In this document: piece after piece, positions 1-6,911 of the stretch
Position numbering within the stretch: the first letter of the stretch is position 1
How the letters are laid out: each line of letters starts with the position of its first letter
NCBI GenBank assembly: GCA_003671065.1
Contig: QWPU01000022.1
Location: forward strand, 1 to 17,635
Origin: Planctomycetota bacterium
Lineage (GTDB): Bacteria; Planctomycetota; Phycisphaerae; Phycisphaerales; SM1A02
Length of the DNA: 17,635 nucleotides
Direction: 5' to 3'
Made by a program: the position numbers and the translations under genes
The notes under the pieces: generated by a model
Database searches by the model: none
The model's input: the letters and a program-made list of their open reading frames with translations, nothing else
What the model was told of the DNA's origin: nothing

Positions 1-31
1 CTGCATCAATCAGTCATCTTTCTCCCCTCCG

Positions 32-70
32 CCCCGTCCGCTCAGAAATGACCGAACGGGGTTTTTCTTT
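32..70 (+). terminator. Rho-independent terminator of an upstream + strand gene
   Basis: A GC-rich inverted repeat (CCCCGTCCG at 32-40 with CGAACGGGG at 53-61, one mismatch, 12-base loop) is followed directly by TTTTTCTTT. The T run lies only on the + side, so it ends a gene to the left of the window that converges on the thioesterase gene. No stop codon of that gene is visible in bases 1-31. Confidence 0.65.
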
Positions 71-112
71 ACCTGCTCGTTCCTTGCCTGCTCGGTCCTT
101 GCGCAAAGCGGG

Positions 113-595
113 TTATGAAAGAAGCGCAGCACGAATCGCTTCAGAAATCGCAATTGGCTTGCGAGTCGAGAGATCCACCAACGCCCAGCGACTTTCAGCG
201 CGAACGACTGGAGTTCCGTCATCGCGTCTACTGATCACAGTCTTGCGCGTGAGACTCGTGCGGCCGAGTTTTTCGATCCATGTTGCGAGAATCAACTCGT
301 CATCAACAAACGATTCGCCGAGATAGTTAATGGTGTGGCTCGCCACAAACCACATGCGACCTTCGCGCGCAAGGGTCTCTCGCGACGCTCCCGCCGCGTG
401 GCCGTGATGCTCGGCGAGTTGATCGATCCAACCGAGAATCGCGATATTGTTTGCGTGCGGGACAAGCGCGCTGGTTTCATCGCTCTGCACGCGGTGGGCT
501 CGCGCATAGACGCCGTGCTCAGGCAGTAGCGACTTCGCGCGAATGGCGGGAGTCAGCGCGTCGCACGCAAGAGTTTCGAGATCAAAGACACGCAT
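113..595 (-). CDS. Acyl-CoA/ACP thioesterase of the hotdog (4HBT/FadM-like) family
   Basis: This 160-residue cytoplasmic protein is a single hotdog domain, the usual size for YbgC/FadM/4HBT enzymes, which hydrolyse acyl-CoA or acyl-ACP thioesters. The N-terminal signature is around residues 38-50 (SDETSALVPHANN), matching the family pattern D-x-D-x-x-G-H-V-N-N but with one extra residue and no Asp at the usual second position. It is followed by a helix with W56, and by the long strand region HTINYLGESFVDDEL that typically packs in this fold. The substrate cannot be named. The in-frame ATG at 613 is an alternative start. I prefer ATG 595 because a -10-like TACGCT lies 8 bases upstream and no Shine-Dalgarno is present at either. 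The open frame extends to 946 but the extra N-terminus lies antisense to DUF971 and looks non-coding. Divergent from the DUF971 gene. Confidence 0.85.
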   Translation of the reverse strand: MRVFDLETLACDALTPAIRAKSLLPEHGVYARAHRVQSDETSALVPHANNIAILGWIDQLAEHHGHAAGASRETLAREGRMWFVASHTINYLGESFVDDELILATWIEKLGRTSLTRKTVISRRDDGTPVVRAESRWALVDLSTRKPIAISEAIRAALLS

Positions 596-603
596 CGCGC
601 TCG

Positions 604-613
604 AGCGTAGCAT
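604..613. promoter_or_regulatory. Back-to-back overlapping -10 boxes of a divergent promoter
   Basis: The ten bases AGCGTAGCAT read as TAGCAT on + (608-613, 6 bases before ATG 620) and as TACGCT on - (609-604, 8 bases before ATG 595). The two TANNNT hexamers share the central TA. Neither gene has a Shine-Dalgarno, so both transcripts may be leaderless. No convincing -35 is visible. Inferred from sequence only. Confidence 0.5.
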
Positions 614-619
614 GGCGCG

Positions 620-961
620 ATGGAGCCAACGCAGCCTGATACACCACCGCGCCACCTTGATGTTGATCGCGCGCAAGGGCTCACGATTCACTGGGATGAA
701 GTCGTGCAGCACACACTGTCGGTTGCGCTGTTGCGCCGCCATTCGCCGAGTGCTGATATGCGCGAGCTTCGTGCGGAAATGAAGCGCAATCCCTTCACGG
801 TGGTGCCTTCTAGCACTGCCTCTGGACCGCTGCGAATCGAAGCCGTCGAGCCCATCGGTCATTACGCGGTGCGCATTCGTTTTAGCGATGGGCACGATAC
901 GGGCATCTACACCTGGCGCTACCTGCGCGAGCTCTGCGCGGCGCATGTCAAGCCGTCGTAG
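620..961 (+). CDS. DUF971 (GBBH-like N-terminal domain) protein with lost cysteine motif
   Basis: A 113-residue protein that is essentially one DUF971 domain, the small fold also found at the N-terminus of gamma-butyrobetaine hydroxylase and next to Mrp/ApbC-type Fe-S carriers. The pattern is clear: a tryptophan strand (LTIHWDE), then LSVALLRRHSPSADMREL, the V-x-P-I-GHYAVRIRF strand, SDGHDTGIYTW and the terminal YLRELC helix. Family members normally have C-x-C-x-x-C after the first strand as zinc ligands. Here that segment reads S-x-S-x-x-M, while the later His (GHDTGIY) is kept, so metal binding is probably lost. Function is unknown. ATG 620 is the only possible upstream start, because TAG is in frame at 608-610. 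It diverges from the thioesterase and stops 15 bases before pyrF, so cotranscription with pyrF is possible. Confidence 0.8.
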   Translation: MEPTQPDTPPRHLDVDRAQGLTIHWDEVVQHTLSVALLRRHSPSADMRELRAEMKRNPFTVVPSSTASGPLRIEAVEPIGHYAVRIRFSDGHDTGIYTWRYLRELCAAHVKPS

Positions 962-962
962 T

Positions 963-968
963 TACACT
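963..968 (+). promoter_or_regulatory. Possible -10 hexamer for pyrF
   Basis: TACACT ends 8 bases before ATG 977, matching the leaderless-type spacing at other genes here. A competing reading is AAAGG at 970-974 as a Shine-Dalgarno for ATG 980, so this site is weaker than the others. Confidence 0.3.
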
Positions 969-976
969 CAAAGGTC

Positions 977-1903
977 ATGATGGCTTCGAATTCTCAAAGC
1001 GCGCCGAACACGCAGCAATGCCCGAGCCCTGCCTTTCACGCGGGTGATTTTCTTGTAGCGCGCGTTGATGAAACGGGCGCCGCAACATGCGTTGGTCTTG
1101 ATCCAGTTGTTGATCGATTGCCAGCAGCGCTTGCGCCAACTGATGCGAACGACTGCGCTGCATGCGCGCGCGCGATCGAAGCGTTCAGTTGCGAAGTCAT
1201 CGAAGCGGTGCGCACGGAAGCCGCGGCCGTGAAGATTCAAGCGGCGTGCTACGAGCGCTACGGTCCCGATGGATACGCAGCGATGTGGCGCGTGTTGAGC
1301 GCGGCGCGAAGCAGCGGTCTTGCCGTCGTGCTTGATTTCAAGCGCGGTGATATTGGAATCAGCGCCGAGCATTACGCAGCGAGCGCGCGCGCGGCTGGCG
1401 CGCATTGGACAACCATCAGCGCGTATCTCGGCGCGGATGGAGTGCTTCCGTTTCTTGCTGAAGGTTGCGGCGCGTTTGCGCTGGTTCGTACGAGTAATCC
1501 GTCGGGGGACGCGTTGCAAGCGCTGCCGCTCGCGTCTGGCGAAAGTGTCGCGCAACGCGTGGCGCAACTCGTTGATGAGTTGGGGCGCGCGACGATTGGC
1601 GTGAGTGGTTTCTCAACGCTCGGCGCAGTTGTTGGTGCGACGAAACGCGGGGAGATCGCGGCATTGCGAGCGCGTATGCCGTCCAACATCTTTCTCGTTC
1701 CTGGCTACGGCGCGCAAGGCGGAACTTCGGATGATGTGCGCGCGTGCTTTCGCGAACGCGATCGTGGTGCGCTGATTACGGCGAGTCGAAGTGTGCTGTA
1801 TCCGAAGGTTGCGCTTGGATCCTCGTGGCAAGCCGCGATCCGCGATGCCGCGCAAGTGTTTGCTGCAGAGATTCGCGCCATCACTTCAGGAGACGGCGCG
1901 TGA
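977..1903 (+). CDS. pyrF: Orotidine 5'-phosphate decarboxylase, type 2
   Basis: PyrF removes CO2 from OMP to give UMP, the last step of de novo pyrimidine synthesis. The 308 residues fit the long type-2 family. Visible landmarks are GLDP at 40-43, VKIQAACYERYG from about 85 (the phosphoribosyl-contacting VKxQxAxxE..G of this subfamily), the catalytic DFKRGDIG at 120-127 with the Asp-Lys-Asp set D120, K122 and D125, the segment LVRTSNPSG, and VPGYGAQGG near the C-terminus, where the phosphate is held. ATG 977 and ATG 980 are both possible. 977 fits a leaderless start behind TACACT, and 980 fits AAAGG at 970-974 with 5-base spacing. The stop overlaps the GTG start of the next gene by 4 bases (GTGA), so the two are translationally coupled. 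Family assignment is secure. Confidence 0.95.
   Translation: MMASNSQSAPNTQQCPSPAFHAGDFLVARVDETGAATCVGLDPVVDRLPAALAPTDANDCAACARAIEAFSCEVIEAVRTEAAAVKIQAACYERYGPDGYAAMWRVLSAARSSGLAVVLDFKRGDIGISAEHYAASARAAGAHWTTISAYLGADGVLPFLAEGCGAFALVRTSNPSGDALQALPLASGESVAQRVAQLVDELGRATIGVSGFSTLGAVVGATKRGEIAALRARMPSNIFLVPGYGAQGGTSDDVRACFRERDRGALITASRSVLYPKVALGSSWQAAIRDAAQVFAAEIRAITSGDGA
1888..1892 (+). promoter_or_regulatory. Shine-Dalgarno deciding the GTG start at 1900
   Basis: AGGAG lies 7 bases before GTG 1900. The open frame extends back to 1744 inside pyrF, so this site is the main reason for choosing the GTG. Confidence 0.75.
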
Positions 1904-3447
1904 AGTTCAAGAGCCTCGTGTTTCCGCTGCTGCTGATTGCGCTTGCGGCGGTGCCCGTATTGCTTGCACGCGGAAGAGAAAGCAACAGCAACGCATTGCG
2001 GCGCGTCATCATTTACACGCCGCACAACGAGCAGATTCGTTCGGAGTTCGCGCGTGGCTTTGCCGAGTGGCACCTGCGCAAGTTCGGCGAAGACGCAGAG
2101 GTCATATGGAATACACCAGGCGGAACCAGCGAGATTCGGCGCATTCTTGATGCGAATGCTCAAGCGGCGCTGCGCGAGAATCGACCCATTGGCGGCAACG
2201 CTGATCTCGTGTTTGGTGGCGGCAGTTATGAATACGGTCAACTGAAACTTGAGATTCGCGTGGGCGATGGTGCTGATGCACGCAGCGGTCGCATTCTGCA
2301 AGCGCCGTCCTTCGATGACGCGTATCTCACGGAAATCTACGGCGCGAACACGATCGGCGACAACACGCTCTACGACATTGACCACTACTGGTTTGGCGTC
2401 GCGCTGTCTGGTTTCGGCATCGTCTACAACCGCGACATCTTGAAAGACCTCGGAGTTCCTGAGCCGCGCATCTGGGCTGATCTCACCGACGCGCGCCTCG
2501 CAGGCTCGGTCACACTTGTGAATCCAGCGCAATCAGGCTCCGTCACAACGGCGCTTGAAGCGATCATTCAGCGCCTCGGTTGGGAGCAAGGTTGGCAGAT
2601 CATTCGACGCATGAGCGCGAATGCTCGAAGTGTTGCGTCAAGCGCGCCGAAAGTTCCACTCGATGTGAGCGCGGGCGATAGTGCAGCGGGACCATGCATC
2701 GATTTCTACGGCCGCTATCAAGCGCAAGCGATTGCAACTGCGGGAGATCCTGATCGATTGGGTTATGTCGATCCGCTCGGTCAAACCGTGATTGATCCAG
2801 ATCCCGTCGCGCTTCTTTCGAACGCACCCAACCGCGAAACCGCCGAGCGTTTCATTCGCTTTGCACTCAGTGATGACGGTCAAGCGCTCTGGCAGTTTCG
2901 CGTGAATGCGCAAGTTGGTGCCTTGAACGGACCTGTTGAGTTTGAACTGCGACGCATGCCTGTGCGACGCGACTTCATTGCGAAGTATCACAGTCAGTTC
3001 ATGGATGATGTCGATCCATTCACGCTGGCAAGCGCAGTCAAAGATCCAGACAAGAACGCGCGCAGTTTCATCGCTCCGCTCTTTAGCGCGATGTGCGCAG
3101 ACCGCCGAGATGAACTCGCCGCGGCGTGGAAAGCGATTTACACGCATCCGGCGTATCCGCACGACATCATCTTCGTGACTGCTGCGAATGTTGATGACGA
3201 CGAGTTGACATCAATGCTACTCGCGTTTGATGCGATGCCGATTGTGACTGGTCCTGAGAATGTGCGCTATGAAATGAGTACGCGTGAAGGGCGCGCGTCA
3301 ATCAAAGAGGGCTACCTCAAAGGCAAGTGGAAGAGCGCGAATCTTTGGCCAGAGGGCGCGACACCGATCGATGAACTTCGCCGACATTTTGGCTCGTTCT
3401 TTCACGAGCAATACTCGCGCATCATGCACACTCGAGAAGCCGCATGA
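1900..3447 (+). CDS. Exported ABC-type solute-binding protein (iron(III)-type family)
   Basis: A 515-residue periplasmic binding protein. The N-terminus is KFK followed by about 18 hydrophobic residues (residues 6-23) with no clear signal-peptidase site or lipobox Cys, so it may be a signal peptide or a membrane anchor. The binding-protein fold is shown by IIYTPHNEQIRSEF (37-50), the GGTSEI loop (74-79), NADLVFGGGSYEY, GFGIVYNRDILKDLGVPEP and later ETAERFIRFALSDDGQALW, the usual hinge and end-of-domain segments of COG1840-type proteins. The ligand is unknown; ferric iron or a small anion is plausible by family. About 150 residues follow the standard fold, longer than typical FbpA. No permease or ATPase gene lies nearby. 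GTG 1900 overlaps the pyrF stop, and its own TGA overlaps the cinA ATG (ATGA). Operon position suggests coupled expression, not shared function. Confidence 0.85.
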   Translation: MKFKSLVFPLLLIALAAVPVLLARGRESNSNALRRVIIYTPHNEQIRSEFARGFAEWHLRKFGEDAEVIWNTPGGTSEIRRILDANAQAALRENRPIGGNADLVFGGGSYEYGQLKLEIRVGDGADARSGRILQAPSFDDAYLTEIYGANTIGDNTLYDIDHYWFGVALSGFGIVYNRDILKDLGVPEPRIWADLTDARLAGSVTLVNPAQSGSVTTALEAIIQRLGWEQGWQIIRRMSANARSVASSAPKVPLDVSAGDSAAGPCIDFYGRYQAQAIATAGDPDRLGYVDPLGQTVIDPDPVALLSNAPNRETAERFIRFALSDDGQALWQFRVNAQVGALNGPVEFELRRMPVRRDFIAKYHSQFMDDVDPFTLASAVKDPDKNARSFIAPLFSAMCADRRDELAAAWKAIYTHPAYPHDIIFVTAANVDDDELTSMLLAFDAMPIVTGPENVRYEMSTREGRASIKEGYLKGKWKSANLWPEGATPIDELRRHFGSFFHEQYSRIMHTREAA

Positions 3448-4748
3448 GCATGCGTCGCGTTGCCATTCTCTCAATCGGTGATGAACTGGTGCTCGGACAA
3501 ATTGACGACAGCAACGCGCGATGGCTTGCGCAACACCTGCAGACAATTGGTTGCGCACCGAGTGAGCGTCGAACTGTGACGGATGACATCACGCAGATTG
3601 CACGCGCGATGCGTGAACTCGCTGCGACGCACCTCGCGCTGATTGTGACTGGTGGACTCGGTCCAACGCGTGATGATCTCACGCGCGATGCACTGCTCGA
3701 AGTGGTCGATCAAGGCGGCGCGTTCGTCCAAGATGCCGACGCCATCGCGCACCTTCATGCGTGGTTTGAAGGGCGAGGTCGCGTGATGCCGACGACGAAT
3801 CTTCGTCAAGCGTTGCGGCCCGCAAGCGCACGAATGCTGGCAAATCCGCTAGGAACTGCGCCAGGAATCGCCGCCACTTCAGCGAGCGGTTGCATGATCT
3901 TCTGCTTACCAGGACCGCCGTCAGAGATGCGACCGATGTTTGACGCGTGTGTTGCGCCGCTCATTCGCGATCACGCACATGTCGTGCTCACGGCCGCGTT
4001 GCACACCGTGGGTCTGGGTGAGAGTTCCATCGGTGAGCGACTGGGCTCACTCATGGCGCGTGATCGTGAACCGAGCGTTGGCACTACTGCGAGTGACGGA
4101 ATTGTTTCGGTTCGCGTGCGTTCAAGCGGTCTTGAAGCAGACGCGCGCGCGGCGCTCGAGTCGACGATCAATGCGGTTCGCGAGCAACTCGGTGACATCA
4201 TCTTTGGTCGCGAGGATGAAACTCTTGCTGCCGTCGTCGGCGCGATGCTGCACGCGAAACAACTCACGCTCGTCACTGCAGAAAGTTGTACGGGCGGTCT
4301 CATCGGTTCGATGATCACCGATGTTGCAGGATCAAGCGCGTTCTATTGCGGCGGATTCATCACCTACGAAAATGCACGAAAGACCGCAGATCTCGGCGTC
4401 GCTGTCGAGTTACTCGAGCTTCACGGCGCAGTGAGTCACGAGGTCGCGATGAGTATGGCCCGCGGCGCACTGCGCGTGTGTACTGCTGACATCGCGATCG
4501 CAACAACAGGCATCGCAGGTCCATCTGGAGGAAGCGTCGCGAAACCAGTCGGCACGGTTTACATCGCCATCGCATTGCGCGGATCAAGCGTGATCTCGCG
4601 CCGCTTCGCAATTCCGGGAGATCGCGCGACGGTACGCCGACGCAGTGCGCTCCTCGCACTCGCGTCCGTACGCACGGTCTTGCTCGGCGCGCCAACGAAG
4701 ATTCTCTTGTGGGGTGAAGCGGAGGCGCCTCGTGTCGAAGCGCTGTGA
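3444..4748 (+). CDS. cinA: CinA: MoaB-like domain fused to NMN deamidase (PncC)
   Basis: A full-length 434-residue CinA. The N-terminal half is a molybdopterin-binding-like (COG1058) domain with SIGDELVLGQ (10-19) and TGGLGPTRDD (69-78), which in studied CinA proteins acts as a pyrophosphatase on ADP-ribose-type nucleotides. The C-terminal domain from about 275 is the nicotinamide-nucleotide amidohydrolase PncC, with TAESCTGG (278-285), containing the catalytic Ser, and TTGIAGPSGGS (354-364). It probably recycles NMN to nicotinic acid mononucleotide in the cytoplasm. The old name comes from competence induction, which is not implied here. The start ATG overlaps the previous stop by 4 bases with only a weak purine run upstream, so translation is likely coupled. 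The 3' end overlaps folK by 17 bases. High confidence. Confidence 0.96.
   Translation: MSMRRVAILSIGDELVLGQIDDSNARWLAQHLQTIGCAPSERRTVTDDITQIARAMRELAATHLALIVTGGLGPTRDDLTRDALLEVVDQGGAFVQDADAIAHLHAWFEGRGRVMPTTNLRQALRPASARMLANPLGTAPGIAATSASGCMIFCLPGPPSEMRPMFDACVAPLIRDHAHVVLTAALHTVGLGESSIGERLGSLMARDREPSVGTTASDGIVSVRVRSSGLEADARAALESTINAVREQLGDIIFGREDETLAAVVGAMLHAKQLTLVTAESCTGGLIGSMITDVAGSSAFYCGGFITYENARKTADLGVAVELLELHGAVSHEVAMSMARGALRVCTADIAIATTGIAGPSGGSVAKPVGTVYIAIALRGSSVISRRFAIPGDRATVRRRSALLALASVRTVLLGAPTKILLWGEAEAPRVEAL
4721..4725 (+). promoter_or_regulatory. Shine-Dalgarno deciding the GTG start of folK
   Basis: GGAGG lies 6 bases before GTG 4732, within the cinA coding end. It is the best start signal for folK, since the only in-frame ATG upstream (4645) would add 29 residues absent from the family. 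Confidence 0.75.
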
Positions 4749-5298
4749 TTCATCAACTGAGGTAATTGCCTACATCGCGCTCGGCGCAAACCTTGAGGAT
4801 CGCCTCCACACCATGCGCGCCGCAGTGCACGCGCTTGCTGCTGTGCCAGGCGTGCACATCCTCGCCACCTCAAGCGTCTATGACAGTCCGCCCGTCGGTC
4901 CGCCGAATCAACCGCGCTATCTCAACGCCGTGGTGAAAATCGCTACAAATTCGCCTCCGCGCGAGTTGCTGGCGCATCTCCTTCACATCGAACGGCAACT
5001 CGGACGCACCCGCGAAGCAACGCGTTGGACCGCCCGCACCATCGATCTCGACCTCATTCTTTACAGTGACCTCATCCTCCATGAAGGCAGGAGCACGGAC
5101 AACTCCGCGCCTTCGCTCGAAGTCCCGCATCCGCGCTTTCGCGAGCGCGCGTTTGTCTTACTTCCACTGGCAGAAATTGCGGCGTCAGTGTGCGACCCAG
5201 TCACGGGGGAACCTGTAGAATCGCTCCTTCGTGCTTGTCCTGGTCGCTTGGATGCGATCAGGGTAGGGCCGCTTGTTGATGCATCGATTCCAGCGTGA
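4732..5298 (+). CDS. folK: 2-amino-4-hydroxy-6-hydroxymethyldihydropteridine pyrophosphokinase
   Basis: HPPK transfers pyrophosphate from ATP to 6-hydroxymethyl-7,8-dihydropterin in folate synthesis. The 188 residues are close to the usual 160-180. Motifs are ALGANLEDR (16-24), the pterin-side loop SSVYDSPPVGPPNQPRYLNAV, the metal-binding signature RWTARTIDLDLILY with D105 and D107, and PHPRFRERAFVLLPLAEIA. The family signature usually has Gly or Ala where T100 stands. The GTG start at 4732 gives the family's usual N-terminus and is backed by GGAGG 6 bases upstream. The gene overlaps cinA by 17 bases in another frame, which suggests coupled translation. No folP, folB or folE gene is in the window, so folK is the only visible folate gene. 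A 130-base gap follows. Confidence 0.95.
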   Translation: MSKRCDSSTEVIAYIALGANLEDRLHTMRAAVHALAAVPGVHILATSSVYDSPPVGPPNQPRYLNAVVKIATNSPPRELLAHLLHIERQLGRTREATRWTARTIDLDLILYSDLILHEGRSTDNSAPSLEVPHPRFRERAFVLLPLAEIAASVCDPVTGEPVESLLRACPGRLDAIRVGPLVDASIPA

Positions 5299-5428
5299 AC
5301 CGTGCGCAGTAAGCGGGGGATCGGCTGCGCTAGCCGTCCTTCACATTGGCAGACGTGCGTTCACAATCCGTGAGTGCATCAAAGGCCGTGCGTGCTCGCC
5401 ACGCTTGAAGCCAGCTTTGGAGACACAC
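5299..5428. other. Intergenic leader between folK and the first redoxin gene
   Basis: The 130 bases hold a weak 5-bp hairpin (CGGCT 5322-5326 with AGCCG 5332-5336) without a T run, and a Shine-Dalgarno TTGGAGAC (GGAG 5419-5422) 6 bases before ATG 5429. A promoter for the downstream gene is likely here but I cannot point to convincing -35 and -10 boxes. Confidence 0.4.
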
Positions 5429-6775
5429 ATGACTATGTATCGTTCGATTGGGCGCGTGTTTGGCGGAATGTCGGTTGCTGCGAGTCTTGCGTTGAGCGCC
5501 GTTGCGTTTGCGCAGGGTGAAATTGCTCCGCCAGCAGCAGGTCAAGGTGCGCCTGGCGAAATGCCGCAGTTCGAAATCCCGAAGGTCGCCGACATTTCGG
5601 GTGACTTCACGGATGCGATGAAGACGCCTGAAGCGGTCAAGGCTGCTGAAGAAGCGCTCAAGAAGACTGCGAAGTCGTACGCCGACGCGAAGTCGTACGC
5701 CGACACCTTCACCATCATCGTGGACATGATGGGCCAAAAACAAGAGCAAGCGATGTCTGTTTCGCGCGACACTGCGGGCACGCGCATCGACATGGGACCA
5801 AACTCGATCACCTCCGTGAACGGCAAGGTCTACATCGCGAACGCTGATGAGCCAACAAAGTTTGTCGCGTATCCACTCGCAGGTTCCTTCCTTGCAACGC
5901 TTGAGAAGGAACTCGGCGGATTCAATTTGCCACTTCCACGCTGGGTGCTTGAACCAGGTGAAGCGAAGGATGTTGCTGCAGAACTCGCGGGTTCGCTCAT
6001 GCCAGGCGCGAAGATCGTTGGCTTTGATAGCGTCGGCGGCCGTGTGCTGCTGACTGGCGAAGGCGCGAGCGTTGCGGTGTTCTCGATCGATCCAACGACG
6101 AATCTACTTTCGGGCGCGAAGTTGAACATGGCGCCTCCAGGAGCTCCTGAAGGATTCCTTATTCCGCTGACAATTCTGATGACGCCTGTTGTGAGCGATG
6201 CGCTCGCCAAGCCAGTCGCGTTCGATGAGACTGGCAAGACCGCAGTCAAGTCGCCTGACGAACTTGCTGGTGATGCACCAGACTCGCCTCAAGATGAATC
6301 CATCAAGGTCGGCGCCATTGCTCCAACTTTTACGCTCACTGATCTTGATGGCAAAGAAGTGAAACTCGCTGATCTCGCGGGCAAAGCAGTCGTCATTGAC
6401 TTCTGGGCCGAGTGGTGTGGCCCATGCAAGCGTGGTCTTCCGCATGTGAGCGAGTTCGCGAAGTGGGCCAAGGAATCAGGCAAGCCGATCGCTGTCTACG
6501 GCATCAGTTCGTTCGAGCAGAAGAAGGGCGACGAGCGCGTAAAGAGCGTTGCGGCCTACTGGACAAAGAACGCGTTTGTGATGGGTTGCCTCATCGACAT
6601 GGATGACGCGGTCATCAAGTCCTACGGCTTCAACGGGATTCCCGCGACTGTTGTGATTGGGCCTGATGGCGTCGTTGCCGCGGTGCATCAAGGCATTGAT
6701 GGCGCTAATCCAGCGAAGATCATTGACGAGCTCAAGGCCGAGTGCGAGAAGGCACTTGCGCCGAAGGCAGGTTGA
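5429..6775 (+). CDS. Exported LolA/DUF2092-like domain fused to TlpA-type thioredoxin (paralogue 1)
   Basis: A 448-residue exported protein. The signal peptide covers residues 1-28 with a probable cut at AFA|QG. Residues about 60-280 resemble the LolA/DUF2092 beta-sheet fold: a helix with KSYAD repeats, then alternating strands such as TRIDMGPNSITSVNG and ITFVAYPL-like segments. I call this domain tentatively. Residues about 300-448 are a clear TlpA/ResA redoxin with APTFTLTDLDGKEVKLADL, the active site WCGPC (C330 and C333), and cis-Pro GIP at 405. It probably acts in periplasmic thiol-disulfide exchange. The ATG at 5429 has GGAG 6 bases upstream and puts the signal peptide at the N-terminus. 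An 18-bp perfect tandem duplication lies inside the gene. A strong terminator follows, and a paralogue with the same architecture is next. Confidence 0.85.
   Translation: MTMYRSIGRVFGGMSVAASLALSAVAFAQGEIAPPAAGQGAPGEMPQFEIPKVADISGDFTDAMKTPEAVKAAEEALKKTAKSYADAKSYADTFTIIVDMMGQKQEQAMSVSRDTAGTRIDMGPNSITSVNGKVYIANADEPTKFVAYPLAGSFLATLEKELGGFNLPLPRWVLEPGEAKDVAAELAGSLMPGAKIVGFDSVGGRVLLTGEGASVAVFSIDPTTNLLSGAKLNMAPPGAPEGFLIPLTILMTPVVSDALAKPVAFDETGKTAVKSPDELAGDAPDSPQDESIKVGAIAPTFTLTDLDGKEVKLADLAGKAVVIDFWAEWCGPCKRGLPHVSEFAKWAKESGKPIAVYGISSFEQKKGDERVKSVAAYWTKNAFVMGCLIDMDDAVIKSYGFNGIPATVVIGPDGVVAAVHQGIDGANPAKIIDELKAECEKALAPKAG
5669..5704 (+). repeat. Perfect 18-bp tandem duplication inside the redoxin gene
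   Basis: The unit GCGAAGTCGTACGCCGAC occurs twice in a row (5669-5686 and 5687-5704) without a mismatch. It encodes AKSYAD twice, stays in frame, and extends a helix at the start of the LolA-like domain. Perfect identity suggests a recent slippage event. Confidence 0.9.
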
Positions 6776-6825
6776 TGCGTCTGGGATGACAGCATTCGCA
6801 CGCAGAAGTGCATCGAAAACAATTC

Positions 6826-6864
6826 ACCACCGCGCGCAGATTTCTGCGCGCGGTGGTTGCTTTT
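6826..6864 (+). terminator. Strong rho-independent terminator after redoxin paralogue 1
   Basis: A perfect 14-bp inverted repeat (6826-6839 with 6844-6857, loop ATTT), mostly G and C, is followed by TTGCTTTT. It sits 50 bases after the stop codon and separates the two paralogous genes. On the other strand the following run is weak. Confidence 0.85.
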
Positions 6865-6881
6865 AGGCGAATGACATTGCA

Positions 6882-6905
6882 TACAGTGGAGGCTTCACAT
6901 TGGAG
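6882..6905 (+). promoter_or_regulatory. Probable -10 box and ribosome-binding site of redoxin paralogue 2
   Basis: TACAGT (6882-6887) lies just beyond the terminator and would start a leader of roughly 18 bases. GGAG at 6902-6905 is 6 bases before ATG 6912. GGAGG at 6888-6892 could alternatively serve TTG 6900. No good -35 is visible. Confidence 0.4.
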
Positions 6906-6911
6906 ACCACC

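Noticed and set aside
72..101. Imperfect 15-bp direct repeat (CCTGCTCGTTCCTTG and a one-mismatch copy)
   Set aside because: Only two copies in a short gap after a terminator, with no other signal; likely a neutral duplication.
596..946. N-terminal extension of the thioesterase frame, antisense to the DUF971 gene
   Set aside because: The added 117 residues are Arg/His-rich with no hotdog similarity and overlap a well-recognised DUF971 domain on the other strand.
5322..5336. Hairpin CGGCT/AGCCG after folK as a terminator
   Set aside because: The stem is only five pairs and no T run follows.
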